DNA of 64,000 bases from Toxonevra muliebris (Eukaryota; Arthropoda; Insecta; Diptera; Pallopteridae): positions 139,828,998 through 139,892,997 of the forward strand of contig OY829326.1 of assembly GCA_963691655.1 (NCBI GenBank). Direction: 5' to 3'. Of this stretch, positions 52,316-64,000 are shown one piece after another; position 1 is the stretch's first letter, and each line of letters begins with the position of its first letter. The translations under genes and the position numbers were made by a program. The notes under the pieces were generated by a model, which was not told the DNA's origin, searched no databases, and saw only the letters and a program-made list of their open reading frames with translations.

Positions 52316-52740
52316 CATTCTTTGTTAGTATTTTTAATTTGGAAAAATTGTTTGCAAATTTCTTCCTAATTTGGCAGTTCACACTTCAAATTAATTAGTA
52401 AAACTTGAATTAAATTCAATTATTAGGCTTTAAATAAACAATGATGCCAGAATTATTTCAAAATGTTCATAGAACTAGCATATCAGACGATCGTTTCGGA
52501 ACCCGCTACGGTGTTAGGCGGTACGTTCTTTCTTATCCTAAATTACATAGCCAGTATAAATCTGGCTTTATTAAAAACTTTGCACGGGCTACGGGTAGTT
52601 TTAAACTGGAAATAGTTTAACACGTTCAGCACGGGTACCAAATTCGATACAACCCACACGGCCAGAAAACAAATGAAAAAATTTTTTTTTTTTTCAAGTG
52701 TGATTATATTTTATCTATATAAAGAAATCACGGTTCTGCA

Positions 52741-52914
52741 CCTAACCTAACTTAACCTAACCTAACCTAACCTAACCTAACCTAACCTAACCTAACCTAA
52801 CCTAACCTAACCTAACCTAACCTAACCTAACCTAACCTAACCTAACCTAACCTAACCTAACCTAACCTAACCTAACCTAACCTAACCTAACTTAACCTAA
52901 CCTAACCTAACCTA
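52741..52914. repeat. interstitial telomere-type repeat (CCTAA)n, about 35 units
   Basis: 174 bp of uninterrupted CCTAA pentamers with only two C-to-T variants (cttaa at 52751 and 52891). This is the complement of TTAGG, the ancestral insect telomere repeat, which Diptera are known to have lost at chromosome ends. A further degenerate cluster (cataacctcacctaaaataa and on) lies at 53207-53238. Confidence 0.97.
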
Positions 52915-53239
52915 CCACATTTCGTGCGCAACGAAATATCGCAAATACAGAAGACGACGAGGATGGGTGATGAACAATAAACAATTATTGACACAACACA
53001 AATAGATCCAAACAACAGAATCAACAGAGTAACAGCATAAAGCTGAACCAGCCCTGCGAAGTAATACCAACTGGTAGTCCCGCGGGGAGAGTGGTAGGAG
53101 AGGAAGTAGGTGGTTTTAGTCGGTAGGAGTCCGACATAACCGTAGAACTGGAGTTCTGCGGTATCTATGAAGATTTCCACCTGCTAACGTACAAAAAAAA
53201 AAAAACATAACCTCACCTAAAATAACCTAACTTAACCTA

Positions 53240-53700
53240 TATGTAAAATTAAATATTTAAATAAGTAAAATATTTTTTCAGAACACTTTTGTAGACAACG
53301 ATAAACGATATTTTGTAGACAAAAAATATTGAAAGCCCCTTTATTTCGTTTAGGTCGAAACGACGGAAAGATTGGTAGTTGTTAGTTTTTATTTTAATGT
53401 TGATATTATTGCATAGCATAGAAATGCCAGAAAATTCATTGCAAAATTTATCTGATTGTTTCTATTCAGATTATACACGAATTCAATTTGGATTTGCTAA
53501 ATGTGACATCACTTATTGAGCAGTCAATAGAAACACCCATTGACAATTATGTAAGGAATAGGAATGGAGTGCAAATCATTAGAAAACTGAACAAATTTGT
53601 TCAATGAAATCGAAATAGATTTTTGGTCGGCAACTCAGAACAAGTAGATAGATGCTGGACATACCATAAAAATATTTGTTAGAAAAGTGCTCGAAAAAAC
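53240..53700. other. non-coding stretch
   Basis: AT-rich with nothing recognised. Confidence 0.5.
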
Positions 53701-53702
53701 AA

Positions 53703-53810
53703 TAGCCCTCATTGGAAATGCTAAATATTTTTGCTATCACAACAACAAATATATGCGATATGCATTTGCAATGATGCAAGACTATTTGAAATTTATCGTG
53801 AATAGGGCTA
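53703..53810. mobile_element. MITE (108 bp), relative of the 12598 element
   Basis: Ends tagccct and agggcta are inverted. The interior shares gctatcacaacaacaaatat, atatgcgatatgca and tttgcaatgatgcaagac with 12598-12748. The inverted match continues outward to aaaacaatagccct on both sides. Confidence 0.85.
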
Positions 53811-56320
53811 TTGTTTTAAAATCGAAAAAAAAACTTTTATTCTGAGTCAAACCAAATACTAAAAGTTTAAATATTTTTGTTATAACACAGAGTGCAGTTC
53901 TATTTTCGTTGTTTTATTTTGTTATTGTACCGTACCACTAGGTACGTACTACTAGGTTAGACGTAAATAAAAAATTAAGAAAAGCCAGAAAATTGACTTC
54001 AAGGTTCCCTCCAATCAGTTTCTTAGATAATACGAAATCGCCTAATGAGCAACAAATCGGAAGATAATATATTCGTCGCAATTTTTTCGATTGTTTATCA
54101 AGTGACAGATAAAATTAATAACTTTAAAATTTATTGGGAATATAAACACCATATCTTATTTTTTACTAAAAGAAGTTGCCTGCAAAACTTTTTTTGAGCT
54201 CTCCAAAATCTACTTTTAAAATTTGTTTATTATTTTTGAAAAAAGTTAGTGTTTTTCTGGACATTGTTATTAGAAAATTTAGAAAAAATTTTTTTAATAT
54301 ATTTTTGACGAATTTTCTAAAGGCAACGGAAGGCCTGAAATATTTAGGTTAAGCCCACAGTAAATGATGCAATGAACGCTCCTATAAATGCCGTGCCTAT
54401 CTTAACACCAAAACGATTATAACTGGCAATGTATGTAAATGAATATAATATAACAATAATTCCCTCTAATAATAATTAAAATAGTAATCAAAGTATTACG
54501 AGTGCATTACGTTAAATTTTTACTTAATAAAAAAAAATGCTGTTGCTGCTCTTGCTGTAGTAATAACACTAGAATAATTGTCATTTAAATGATCACATTA
54601 GTTGTTTATAAATAATTGTACCTACATTGCACATACATGAAAGCAGACGTAATTCTAAAAACTTGTATACTACAATTTAAATGAGAATGACCATTAGAGA
54701 TAACCATAAAATTGCAATAAACCATTAAAAAAAAAAGTGTGGAGAAAAAAAAAACAGCAACAAATCTAATTAGACATAAGTAAACGCTAAAACTATGGCA
54801 AATGTACAACATGTTGACAGACAGTAAGTCAGTCACAAGAGCCAGTCAGACAAATGAATGAAGGCTGTGATAATCTTAAACACAGGCGTCACAACAATGA
54901 CAAATATCACAATGGCATTGATTTGAGTATGTAGTAATTGTAGACGAGTTGAGGATGTTGCTGTGGATGTTGATGCTGTTGAACAAGTGCATTTAAAAAC
55001 ATATTTTCTTTTTAACAAAAACTTTTTCATAATTTTAGAGAGCTAGGATTTAAGTAATCACCGCTTAATTGCGTCGACGAATTTTCGGATTCAGTTAAAC
55101 GTGAAATTTCGAGCGTAAATAAAAGGAAAATGTGTGTAAACGAGAAACGCTATAGAACGAATGCCGACTAACCGTATTCACTTTTAATCTTAACCCCTTT
55201 CAGGTGCTTTAAATTTTCATAACTATAATCAAAATCCAAATGGCAAAAACCAGGGAAATTCCCTATGAAGTTTCTCAATAAAAACCGCATTAGCATGGTG
55301 TAAAACAATTATTTAATATCACCTTGACCGAAATTAAGCGTAGTGTCCACACCAAGCTCAGCTCAATTCATACGTCCAACTAACTCCCAGAACAATTTGT
55401 TAGAAAAAAAAAAATTAGCATACATTTATCATGTTTGTCAAACATATACAGAATACCAAGCAAAATAGGATTGTTAAATCCAAACAATCTCTAAGCAAAT
55501 TAAATTCCGCTGCACTTGCACGTGCATACAATTCACAAAAATTTACTAAGCTAATTCTACTACGAATAGGTGTAGGAATACGAGACAGTCACACAACAAA
55601 ATATGGGGAAACCGTCACTGTGTGGCAAGGAGGCAAGCAAAAAGCAATTTGAAAATATGTGTATAAAATTATGGAATTACCAACACACCTCATACATACT
55701 CGTACATTGTACTTCAGTAAACGCCATGTGACGCCAAAGCTGACGAACGAACGAAGTCAAAATGAATTGGCAGTGGCAGTTGGTGTGGCAGTAGTGGCAG
55801 CAACGGCAAACGGCAAGCGGCAGCGACAGTTGCAATGATAGTAGTGGTAGTAGTAGTAGTAGTCGTAGTGGCACAACATATTAATAAAAAATGAAAATAC
55901 AATAAACATTTGAAATTAAAATTGTGCAGCTTACAGTGTATTGTATATGCGTTTTATAGATTTTTTTTTGTTGTAATTATTATTATTGTTGTTTTTGTTT
56001 GTTTTGTTTTTTGTTTCTTTTTTAAGCAGAACCATAGATGCGTGTGTATGTTAGCGCACAAGCAAATTATAGCCAAAGTAATTAACGTTTAATTTTAAAG
56101 CTTTTAATTTGGTTTATTAAAAGTGTTTTATTAGTTAGATCTGGTCACAGCGGCCGCCGGCGCACAGTGGAGAGATTATATTGAAAGTTGGCATATAAAT
56201 CAGTGACTGCCATTTTACATTATTAAAAAAATAAATTAATATTGGAATTTAAAATATTTTTGCACTGAAATACATGTGAAAAAAGAGACAACGATAGTTG
56301 AAAAGGTTTTTAAAAGCTCA
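53811..56320. other. non-coding stretch
   Basis: No gene. The minus-strand open frames near 55677-55902 are microsatellite-driven (GTA/GCA runs). Confidence 0.55.
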
Positions 56321-56324
56321 TGAA

Positions 56325-56465
56325 TGAGTGCTAGACTGGAGTTCCAGTTGCTTCAGGTTCGATTCCCAGATGGGAAGAAAATGCTTTAAAAAATGTCCAT
56401 ACGGATTATTCTAATAAAATGAGTCACTTTGGTGACTTAGTGCTTAACACTAGATTGCCCAAAGA
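56325..56465 (+). repeat. tRNA-derived SINE copy with intact B box
   Basis: gagtgctagactggagttcc, then the perfect B box GGTTCGATTCC at 56356-56366, cccagatggg, and a tail aataaaatgagtcactttgg. The A box is truncated. It matches the minus-strand copy at 10990-11180. Confidence 0.7.
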
Positions 56466-57099
56466 AGTCATTTTGACTGCTTTTGAATTTCACTTGGAAA
56501 AAATATATATTTGTTTTGATTAAATTTCCCAGAATTTTTCAGATCTTGTATACATGATATGAATGCATTTATTAATAGTTGAATTTACCTTCCTCTCCCC
56601 TCTGTTTCGGATATATATATACATATCGCTCATTTACTAAAAGACTGTCATAAGTCAAAAAACACGATTTTTGAGTTAATGATGCAGAATTATTCATTAT
56701 ATCACGCTTCATATTGTTTCAAAAATTTCATATTAATATCTTGTATACTCTGCGCGTGAAAACTATAAGATTTCTTCTTTTTTCTGCAAAGTAGGAGTCA
56801 ATTGAAAACTTTAAACGCGTTTTCTGCAAAATCGCGTTTTTGAGTTATGCCATTCTTTTAGTAAATGGGAGATATGTTATACCTATGTAGTCCAAAAGTA
56901 GTAGTATATAACAAATTTCAGTCTTTCCAGTGTCATAAATGCTTGACTGGAGTAGCTTTTTGCAATCACGTTACACGTATACATATTAAAGAGCTTGGAA
57001 AGTTTTTTTTTACATTAAACTACACATGAGGCCGTCACTGACATAAATACACCTACTGGAATCTCCCATTTGCTACAAAATCGCATATCAAGGGTGCGC

Positions 57100-57446
57100 T
57101 ATCCATACAAAGACTAAACCGAACCGATTGTGCAGTGCTTTACGAACCATATCACAAGAACCGATATGTGTCATCGCGTCCCATGGACACCAATACGACA
57201 GAGCTCATAGAAACATTAAAAATAGAGGAACGGCAGCGGTCTATATCTCTGTCCAATGAGACAGAGTGTCATCTTTGTCTGGAAGATGACGAGTCGACAC
57301 CTCAAATTCTGTGTGAATGTCCGGCCTTGGCTCGGCTCAGAGGAAGAATTTTTGGTATTCCTTTTCTGACGGCTAATCACATAAAATCTTCTTCTACAAA
57401 AGATGTCTTGACTTTTATTAGGTCAGCTGAACGTCTTTTGTCATAA
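57100..57446 (+). pseudogene. C-terminal fragment of a non-LTR retrotransposon ORF2
   Basis: An open frame of about 103 codons ends in CHLCLEDDESTPQILCECPA. This is the LINE zinc-knuckle (usually CX2CX8HX4C) with the histidine replaced by glutamine, followed by LARLRGRIFG and a stop at 57444-57446. No RNase H or RT precedes it, so the copy is 5'-truncated. The zinc-knuckle resembles that of the 3184-4440 element but is clearly diverged from it. Confidence 0.7.
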
Positions 57447-57779
57447 AATGGGGAATGGCACAAAATATCTTTTAGGTCACAGTGCCTGCCTGGTTGGGCT
57501 CTCAAAAATAATAAATAATAACGGTCTATATCGGAGTGGCAAGGGTGGAAGTGCTGCAAAAAACGGTGTTGTAGGTTTACGAGGCACGGGGACGTTGATT
57601 TCTACATCACGCAACTGCTAAACGGCTATGAGTGCTTTGAAGTTTTCCAATAGATTTAATGAATATTTAAATTCAAGTAGAAATCTTTAGGTTAGCTGAA
57701 GCTTCTCAAAAGGAGCTCAAAGTTCAGTGTTATTTTTATTCCCAATGCCATCCAGGGAACCATTGCACTTACAATAACT

Positions 57780-57885
57780 TCACCGTCGTTCGGAATCGGT
57801 GTTCATCTGTAGGTCCAACAATGTGGTATCACAATGGGCCGTTCATGCATAAGTGTGTCTCTCGGCAGCCACTCTAACCTAACCG
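57780..57885 (+). repeat. SINE fragment
   Basis: cgttcggaatcggtgttcat and ctgtaggtcc match the reverse complement of the 5825-5800 SINE segment. Confidence 0.5.
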
Positions 57886-58079
57886 TTAATTACCTCCCCT
57901 CTCCCTTAACTAATTTAGTAAAATTAAGGTTGATTCTGGCAATACAAATTAAAAGAGCAGTGTAGAATTATATAAAAATATATTCGGGTTGCTTGTGGAC
58001 TTAAAATTGAGTTCCCTGCAGAATAGGTGCTAGAAAATTTTCGGAGGTAAGGTATCACCGTCATAAGGCAGTACTAAAA

Positions 58080-61040
58080 TATCCCACAAAGGTACAGGGT
58101 GAAACAAAAAAGCCCATCGAAAACCTTCGCGAAGGCCGGACTAGTCGGCACCGGTCTTTGAGTAAAAGCCATCCCCTCGGGGTGTTACCGTTCTAGAAAT
58201 TGAAGACAGTGGAGCTGAAAAAGAAATTTCTATAACTGTTATGGACGTCAAAGCCTGAGCCTAGTATGGTCCTGGCGTAATGGAATAATAGACAATATGA
58301 ATTAGCTTGCATTTTCTCTGGGCTGACAACTGTTTTAATTTGCAGTCTTAGTAGGCTGATTGGAAACGCCCCTCCTCCAAATGTTGCTCCCGTTAAGTTT
58401 AAACGTTGGCAGGCCTTGAGGTACGTTTGAGGTCTGTCACTATTAAGATGATATTGCAGGTTTCGGTTCAGTTTGATGCCGAATTCATGCTTACCTGGTT
58501 CTGAATGCAAGAACACATAAGATCCTGCGTCATCCCTTGCGTGATTTGACTGCTTGCATAAATAACCATGAGATTATTAAAGCGCTTAGACATTGCTCCT
58601 CAAAAAGAGGACTCGAGAGAAAACCTAACAGAAATTATCGACTCGTTTAATTGTATTTGGCGATTATTACGTTCAACAGTTCTGTTGATCGAACTAGAGG
58701 AAGAGAGTTGTTTCTCGACGGGGCAATTAATCCAGCAATTAAATTAAGCGATCAAACCGCACATTGCGAGTTGGACAGTAAAATTGGCACCCGTAACAAG
58801 AAGCAGGGCAAGCCACCCTTCGTACCAGTTATCATGAAATCAACTGCGGAGCAACTTGCACTAACTTGCAATACAAATGACACTGAATGAGACTTCTTTA
58901 AAAACCAGATTGATTGTGCTCATACCTGGTGATTATTGCAAATGAGCGGTAAAAACTGTCAACAGGTAGCGAGCCGAGGAAGACGTGGCAGCAAACGGCA
59001 ATGGTGATTGAAAGAAAGACGGAACAGGAGAGCTCATTTGATAATGCACAAACTGGGTGAGGAAGCTAATGGACTAATGGAAACCAATAATTTGGGACTC
59101 TGTGCAAAATAGTTAAAACATCATAGAGACAATGATTCACCTTAGTGGACCGAATTTTCCAATTTTTAACCTGCCATTCTTAACCGCAACAATGTGAAAT
59201 GAATTTAGGGATCTAAGGTTTGAAAGTAAACTTAACTAGAAAGTAACTCCTTAAATTTTATATTGATTCTAGAATTTAAACTACTTATTGCCAACATTTT
59301 CAACTCAAACTCCACTGTGCATGCGGCGGTATTTCATAAAAGAATCAACTCGAATTAGAAAATTTGCATAAATTGTAGCAATATCAAAACAAATTTTCCT
59401 ATGTATGGCTATAAAAAATGAATGCCTGATGGCAACATTGTAAAACCAAACCATTTTGTGCATACTTCATGCTAAATAATTCAAAAAATTTAAAATCAGC
59501 AATAATTAAAAAATATATACATAGTTATATGATAAGTATGTGTGTTTATACAAAATTCCCTATACAAGTGTATGACATTGTCATGCCAATTGCAATAAAT
59601 TGTCATCAATTTAAAGAGAATTTTTAATTTATTGCATTTAAACACTTTGGCGCAACAGAAACAGAACAAAACAAACAGAAACAGAGGCAATCATCACAGG
59701 CAATCATGCAACAGCAACATGGCAGGCAAGCAGGCAGACAGGCAATTTACTGCTTTATAAACAAATCACAACTGCAAAAAAAAAAAAAAATAAAAAAAAA
59801 TCACAACTACAAAAAAAAAAAAACACTAACGAAACAAATCAAAGCAACATCAATTGATCAACTTAAATAAACAGCAGCGAGAATAAGTGATCGTGTCATC
59901 ATCACCAGCAACACCAACATCGTCATCATCATCATTATCAAGAACAGAGAACAGTAGTGGTAATGACAGTAGCAAAAAAAAAAACATGAACATTGCTGTC
60001 AACCAGAACATGAACAACTGCAACTGCAACTGCAATGCAATGTTGTTTTCATTCAATTAGAACACATGCGCAGTAGCTGCAGCAACAGCAATAAAAAATC
60101 AAAACTACCACAGAAAAAACAAAAGAGTGCAATGAAATTATGTGACAATATTTTAACAACGATGACGCTGAGAATGACTACAGCAATAATAACAGCAGTA
60201 ACAGCAAAACGACATATCAATTGATACGCACCCAATTGCTTGAAAACAAACAAAAACAAAAAAAAAAAAAAATTGGTACTCTGTTGGTATACTATTTGTC
60301 GAGCCTGTAAGTTGCTGCTGTTGAGATATCTTCAAGCAATATGTCACTCAAGGCGTGTAAGCAAACAACACAACAGAGTAATCAACACGCCAACAGGTAG
60401 TAAAAGCAGAAACAGCAACAACAACAACAATTGCCCAATTGCTATGTATACTACCACTACCAGTGCGAAGTACCAAGCACCAAGTTAAAAACAATTCAAG
60501 TCAAGAAGTGCAGCAGCAGCAGCAGCAGCAGCAGAAGATGAGATGAAAACTTCTTTACTACTTCAAGCTTGTCTCTGATAATGAATGTGTCGTCAAAAAT
60601 GTCCATATGCAGTAAATGAAGTTGGCATGAAATCTTTGTGTAACAACAATAAATTTTATATGTTGTTATTGTTGATTCAATAAAAAAGTAAGAAAAACTA
60701 AATAAATAAATAAAAACAATATATAAAATAAAATACGCTTCGAAATTAACACACCTTTTTTAGTTAAGAAATTACATACATATGTATACGTTATAAGAAG
60801 AAAACCCCGTCGTGAAATGTATGTACGTGAAAAATTAATGTAGAAGGCGCTGATTGTGGTAAGGAATTTCAGTGCCGTTTCCCAAAAAATTGCACAGAGA
60901 ATTTATAGGATTTAGAAACACACTTTTAGTTTATAAAGTCATACATTGAATTTATAAACCCATTCCAGCTTTCTATTGAAATGTATTATGTTTTAGGTAG
61001 TTGGTTTTCAGAATTTAGAAATCAGAAGGGTCTGCTCTAC
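58080..61040. other. non-coding stretch
   Basis: Contains a GC-richer fragment near 58120-58200 that looks transposon-derived, poly-A runs at 59776-59822 and a (CAG)8 run at 60511-60534. No gene was identified. Confidence 0.5.
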
Positions 61041-61049
61041 TATACTATA

Positions 61050-62660
61050 CTACCTCGAACTACCTTAACTTTTACTATCTGAGGATGCCTGAGGTAACTC
61101 ACCTAACCTCGCCTTATGGCCCCTCATTGCTTGTGTCTGCATTTAACTGCTTGAAAATCCTTCTAACTTTCTTCAACTGGCTTCTATTATTCTTTAGATT
61201 ACCTTTAAATACCCCTTAAGCATTACCTTTATTGCCACTGAAACTTATAACTATACTTTATTGCCCCCTATTGGTTGTTTTTACAGCTCTGTTGCTACTC
61301 CCTCCAAATGAACTTTGTTCGGGGATCTGGTTGGAGAAACAGAGACTACAGAGTCTGTATTTATTGTTTGAATAAATTAATTTATAAATTTTGAATACGT
61401 TAAATAAATATTAGGATATTTGTTATATAGAAAACGAGCATATTTATTAAAATATTTATCACGCCATCACAGCGCTTTGATTGCCCTTTGTAGCCTTTGA
61501 CTACTTGTTTCGGCTTATGATCATTTATCACTGCCTCTTATTGGCTCTGATTTAATTTTATTAAGACTTTTATCCTTTATTGTTTCTTGAACATTGCCTC
61601 TGATTGCTTAAAAACCCTCCATACTAGCTTTTTACTACCCTTTACCTTTACCCTGGCTAACGTATACTGTCTCTGATGGTCTACCTCTAAATGCCTTTTA
61701 CTGCCTCGAATTGTTTAAGACTTCCTCACATTGTCACTGATTGCTTGAGACTATCCCAGGCTGGCTATGTATACACCATATTACCTCTAATTTTCTATTT
61801 AATGTCTTAAGCTGCCTTTAAACTCTTAACTTCGAGTTATCTTAGACCACCTCTGACTTTCTTAAATCGCCTGTGACTGTTACATGTTGCTTCTTGATTA
61901 CTCAAGATTACTTACCCTAGACTGACTTTGAATTCTATATATTATTTTTGGTTTCCTTTGCCAATACGTGTATTACCTCTGACTTCATTTGATTATCGCT
62001 GATTGCCTGTGATTGCTTCCTATTGCCTTTGATGGCTTCATTCAGACTATTCTAGGCTTGAACTTTTTATTACCTCGGACTTCCTCTGACTATTACTGAC
62101 TATTACTGACTTTCTTTTTCAATTCTTTTTTTTTTTTATTGCATCAAGAAGCCTCAGACTGCCTCTGAATTTTTCAAATAGCTCTTGACTGATTAAATTT
62201 ACCTTTGGCTGCTTTAAACTATCTCTGACTGCTTTAAACTAACTCTGACTGGTTTCTATTGCCTTTGGTAACTTGAAATTGGTCCAGACTGTCTCTGATT
62301 TCCTTTATCTATAACACTGGCAATGCAAATTTTCAATTACCTCGAACTACTAACTGCCTCTAAATTACTCTGGCTGCTATTTGCTGCCTATGGCTGACTC
62401 TTAGCTATTATATTGGATTACCTCAAAAAGCCTCAGACAGCCATTGGCTTTTTTCTTAAATAGCTTCTGATTGACTTTTATTGCCTCTGGATATTTTAAA
62501 TTGTTTCTCCCTGCTTTCTTTTGCCTCTGATTACTTCAGACTACCCCAATATGGCTCTGTATTCTTTCTATTACCTCCGATTTCCTCTTACTGCTTCTAA
62601 TTTCTCATTTGTCATGCATTTGAATACTTCACTTCTGATAACCTCAGAAGCTCTTAGAAT
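61050..62660. repeat. 1.6-kb degenerate pyrimidine-rich array (ttgcctctgactgctt type)
   Basis: Almost continuous variants of attgcctctgattgctt and actgcctctgac at irregular 12-30 bp spacing, with no open frame. The clearest stretch is 61970-62290. Confidence 0.8.
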
Positions 62661-62664
62661 GCTT

Positions 62665-63710
62665 CTGGTTATCTCTTGATAATTTATATAAAAGAGTATT
62701 CGATTTATCAAAATAAAGATTAAAATATATATTCTTGAAAAAATTTATCATCCCAGCGATTTTGCCCCAAATAAGGATAAAAGGTTACAAATTTTCTAAA
62801 AATCAACCTTACATTGTTTTTGGATTAAAAATGTTTTTAATTAAAAGCTAAAATATATTTCTTTTTATTTTTCTTACTACATGTTAACCATACCGGTTTG
62901 AAATATTTACCACTTATTTTGAACTACATAACTCTATAAGAACTATTATTATATAGAAAAAAAAAAATGTTGAAACCTGGGATCAGATTAAGTCATTCAA
63001 AGTAAGTTACTTACTTTATGTGGGGAAAAATGGGGAAGAATGTTGAGTATTTATAACAAGCTTAATACAGATTAAATACATAAAATTGCAATTAAAACGT
63101 CCCTGCTTCCCGGTGATTACTACGTTCAAGTGTCTCATGTTCTGTCATTGCAAAGTGGCAATTCTCAACTTTATTTAGACAATAATACGAGCAATAACAT
63201 ATGAACGAGCAACAATTTATATTTTTCAATAAAGGTGTTGCTGCAACTGTCGCTGTTAATAATAATTGTTTTTCTTTTTTAAATGAACGCTATGTACCGT
63301 CTTAGGTTCTTATGCTCTTTACTAAAGTACGTGTTGCAATGCATGCCAAAGTAGGAAATTTCAGAATACCCCCGCTACCTATTTACCTCTATACAAAAAT
63401 GCTATGCGCATTGAGTAAATCCTGTAAATCATGAAAGAATATTAATGATTTTCAATGTTACATTGAATAAGAAGAGAAAAAGTAAAAGTTTAACTAATAA
63501 AGCCATTAATATAATCAATCACATATGATGAGAATGAATTTATATAGTGAAAACGGTATAAACTGGAAAAGCGATTAAGTTCATTTATTTAATTCTGTTT
63601 TTTTTTTTTTGAGTCAAAGCACTTGATTAACGTTAAAACGTGGAAACACATAAAAATTGCTATTCGATTATAAATTGTCTCAGACTTTCGAATCAGTAAT
63701 AAATAATAAT
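62665..63710. other. non-coding stretch
   Basis: AT-rich unique sequence with no gene found. Confidence 0.5.
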
Positions 63711-63715
63711 ATTAA

Positions 63716-63845
63716 CCCAGTAATGCCTAGCGGTGCCATAAGGCACCTTGCCGCTGAGCCGTCCCTGAACCAGGTTCAAAAAAAAATTTTTTCTTAAGTT
63801 ACTTTCTTGATCTATCTACTTTGGTTCCAACTCGTCCTTAATGGG
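63716..63845. mobile_element. piggyBac-like MITE (130 bp)
   Basis: TTAA at 63712-63715 and 63846-63849 flank ends CCCAGTAATGCC and, reversed, CCCATTAAGGAC. A small internal hairpin (ggtgccataaggcacc) lies near the left end. No ORF. Confidence 0.65.
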
Positions 63846-64000
63846 TTAAGTTCAACTAAGTTCTAAGTTCTTTTTCATTCCTTGAACTGCCGAGAAATCT
63901 TCGACCTCTTTCTTTACCAGAGCAACCAATTTTTTGTGTATATAAAAACAAATTTATAAAAATTCGGTTATCTGTTTCTGAAGCATATAAAAGTTATGGT

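Noticed and set aside
58651..58890. Plus-strand frame of 79 codons as a gene
   Set aside because: No recognised domain, no intron or promoter context, surrounded by repeats.

Overview
The window is an AT-rich stretch of nuclear DNA from a higher fly (Diptera, Brachycera). It has long introns, CAG/CTG and GT microsatellites, and many decayed transposons. I read the species only to this level: the gene content fits a fly outside the Drosophila melanogaster group, possibly a tephritid, but that is inference.

The one recognisable host gene lies on the minus strand. It is the 3' half of bifid (bi, also optomotor-blind/omb), a T-box transcription factor of the Tbx2/3 group. Four coding exons are visible, in transcript order: 45729-45875 and 45539-45615 (the C-terminal half of the T-box DNA-binding domain), 27071-27318, and 25973-26868 (the long, low-complexity C-terminal exon). 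The reading frame is continuous across every junction. The introns are 113 bp, about 18.2 kb and about 202 bp. The N-terminal T-box exons were not found up to 64000, so the rest of the gene must lie beyond the right edge, behind an intron of more than 18 kb. The 3' UTR probably runs from about 25912 down to about 24800.

The most interesting host-gene signal is directly after the annotated stop. The frame is blocked by a single TGA followed by C. It then stays open for 19 acidic, protein-like codons that end in VIDLDDV and a second TGA. This looks like a stop-codon readthrough extension, and it carries a canonical-looking SUMO-interacting motif.

Everything else looks like intergenic or intronic DNA built from mobile-element debris. 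Left of bi (1-24800) are a DD37E-type Tc1/mariner transposase in two decayed copies, several non-LTR retrotransposon fragments (RNase H or RT), hAT and piggyBac-like elements with intact target duplications, small foldback MITEs and tRNA-derived SINEs. The 18-kb intron (27319-45538) holds degenerate short-unit arrays in both orientations, a decayed LINE RNase H, a strong 27-bp-arm hairpin, a 1.3-kb TTAA-flanked element and a 123-bp tandem repeat. Right of the T-box exons (45876-64000) are a multi-copy inverted array, a hAT MITE, a 174-bp interstitial block of the ancestral insect telomere repeat CCTAA/TTAGG, SINE and LINE remnants, and a 1.6-kb degenerate pyrimidine-rich array.

No tRNA, rRNA, CRISPR array or complete second gene was found.
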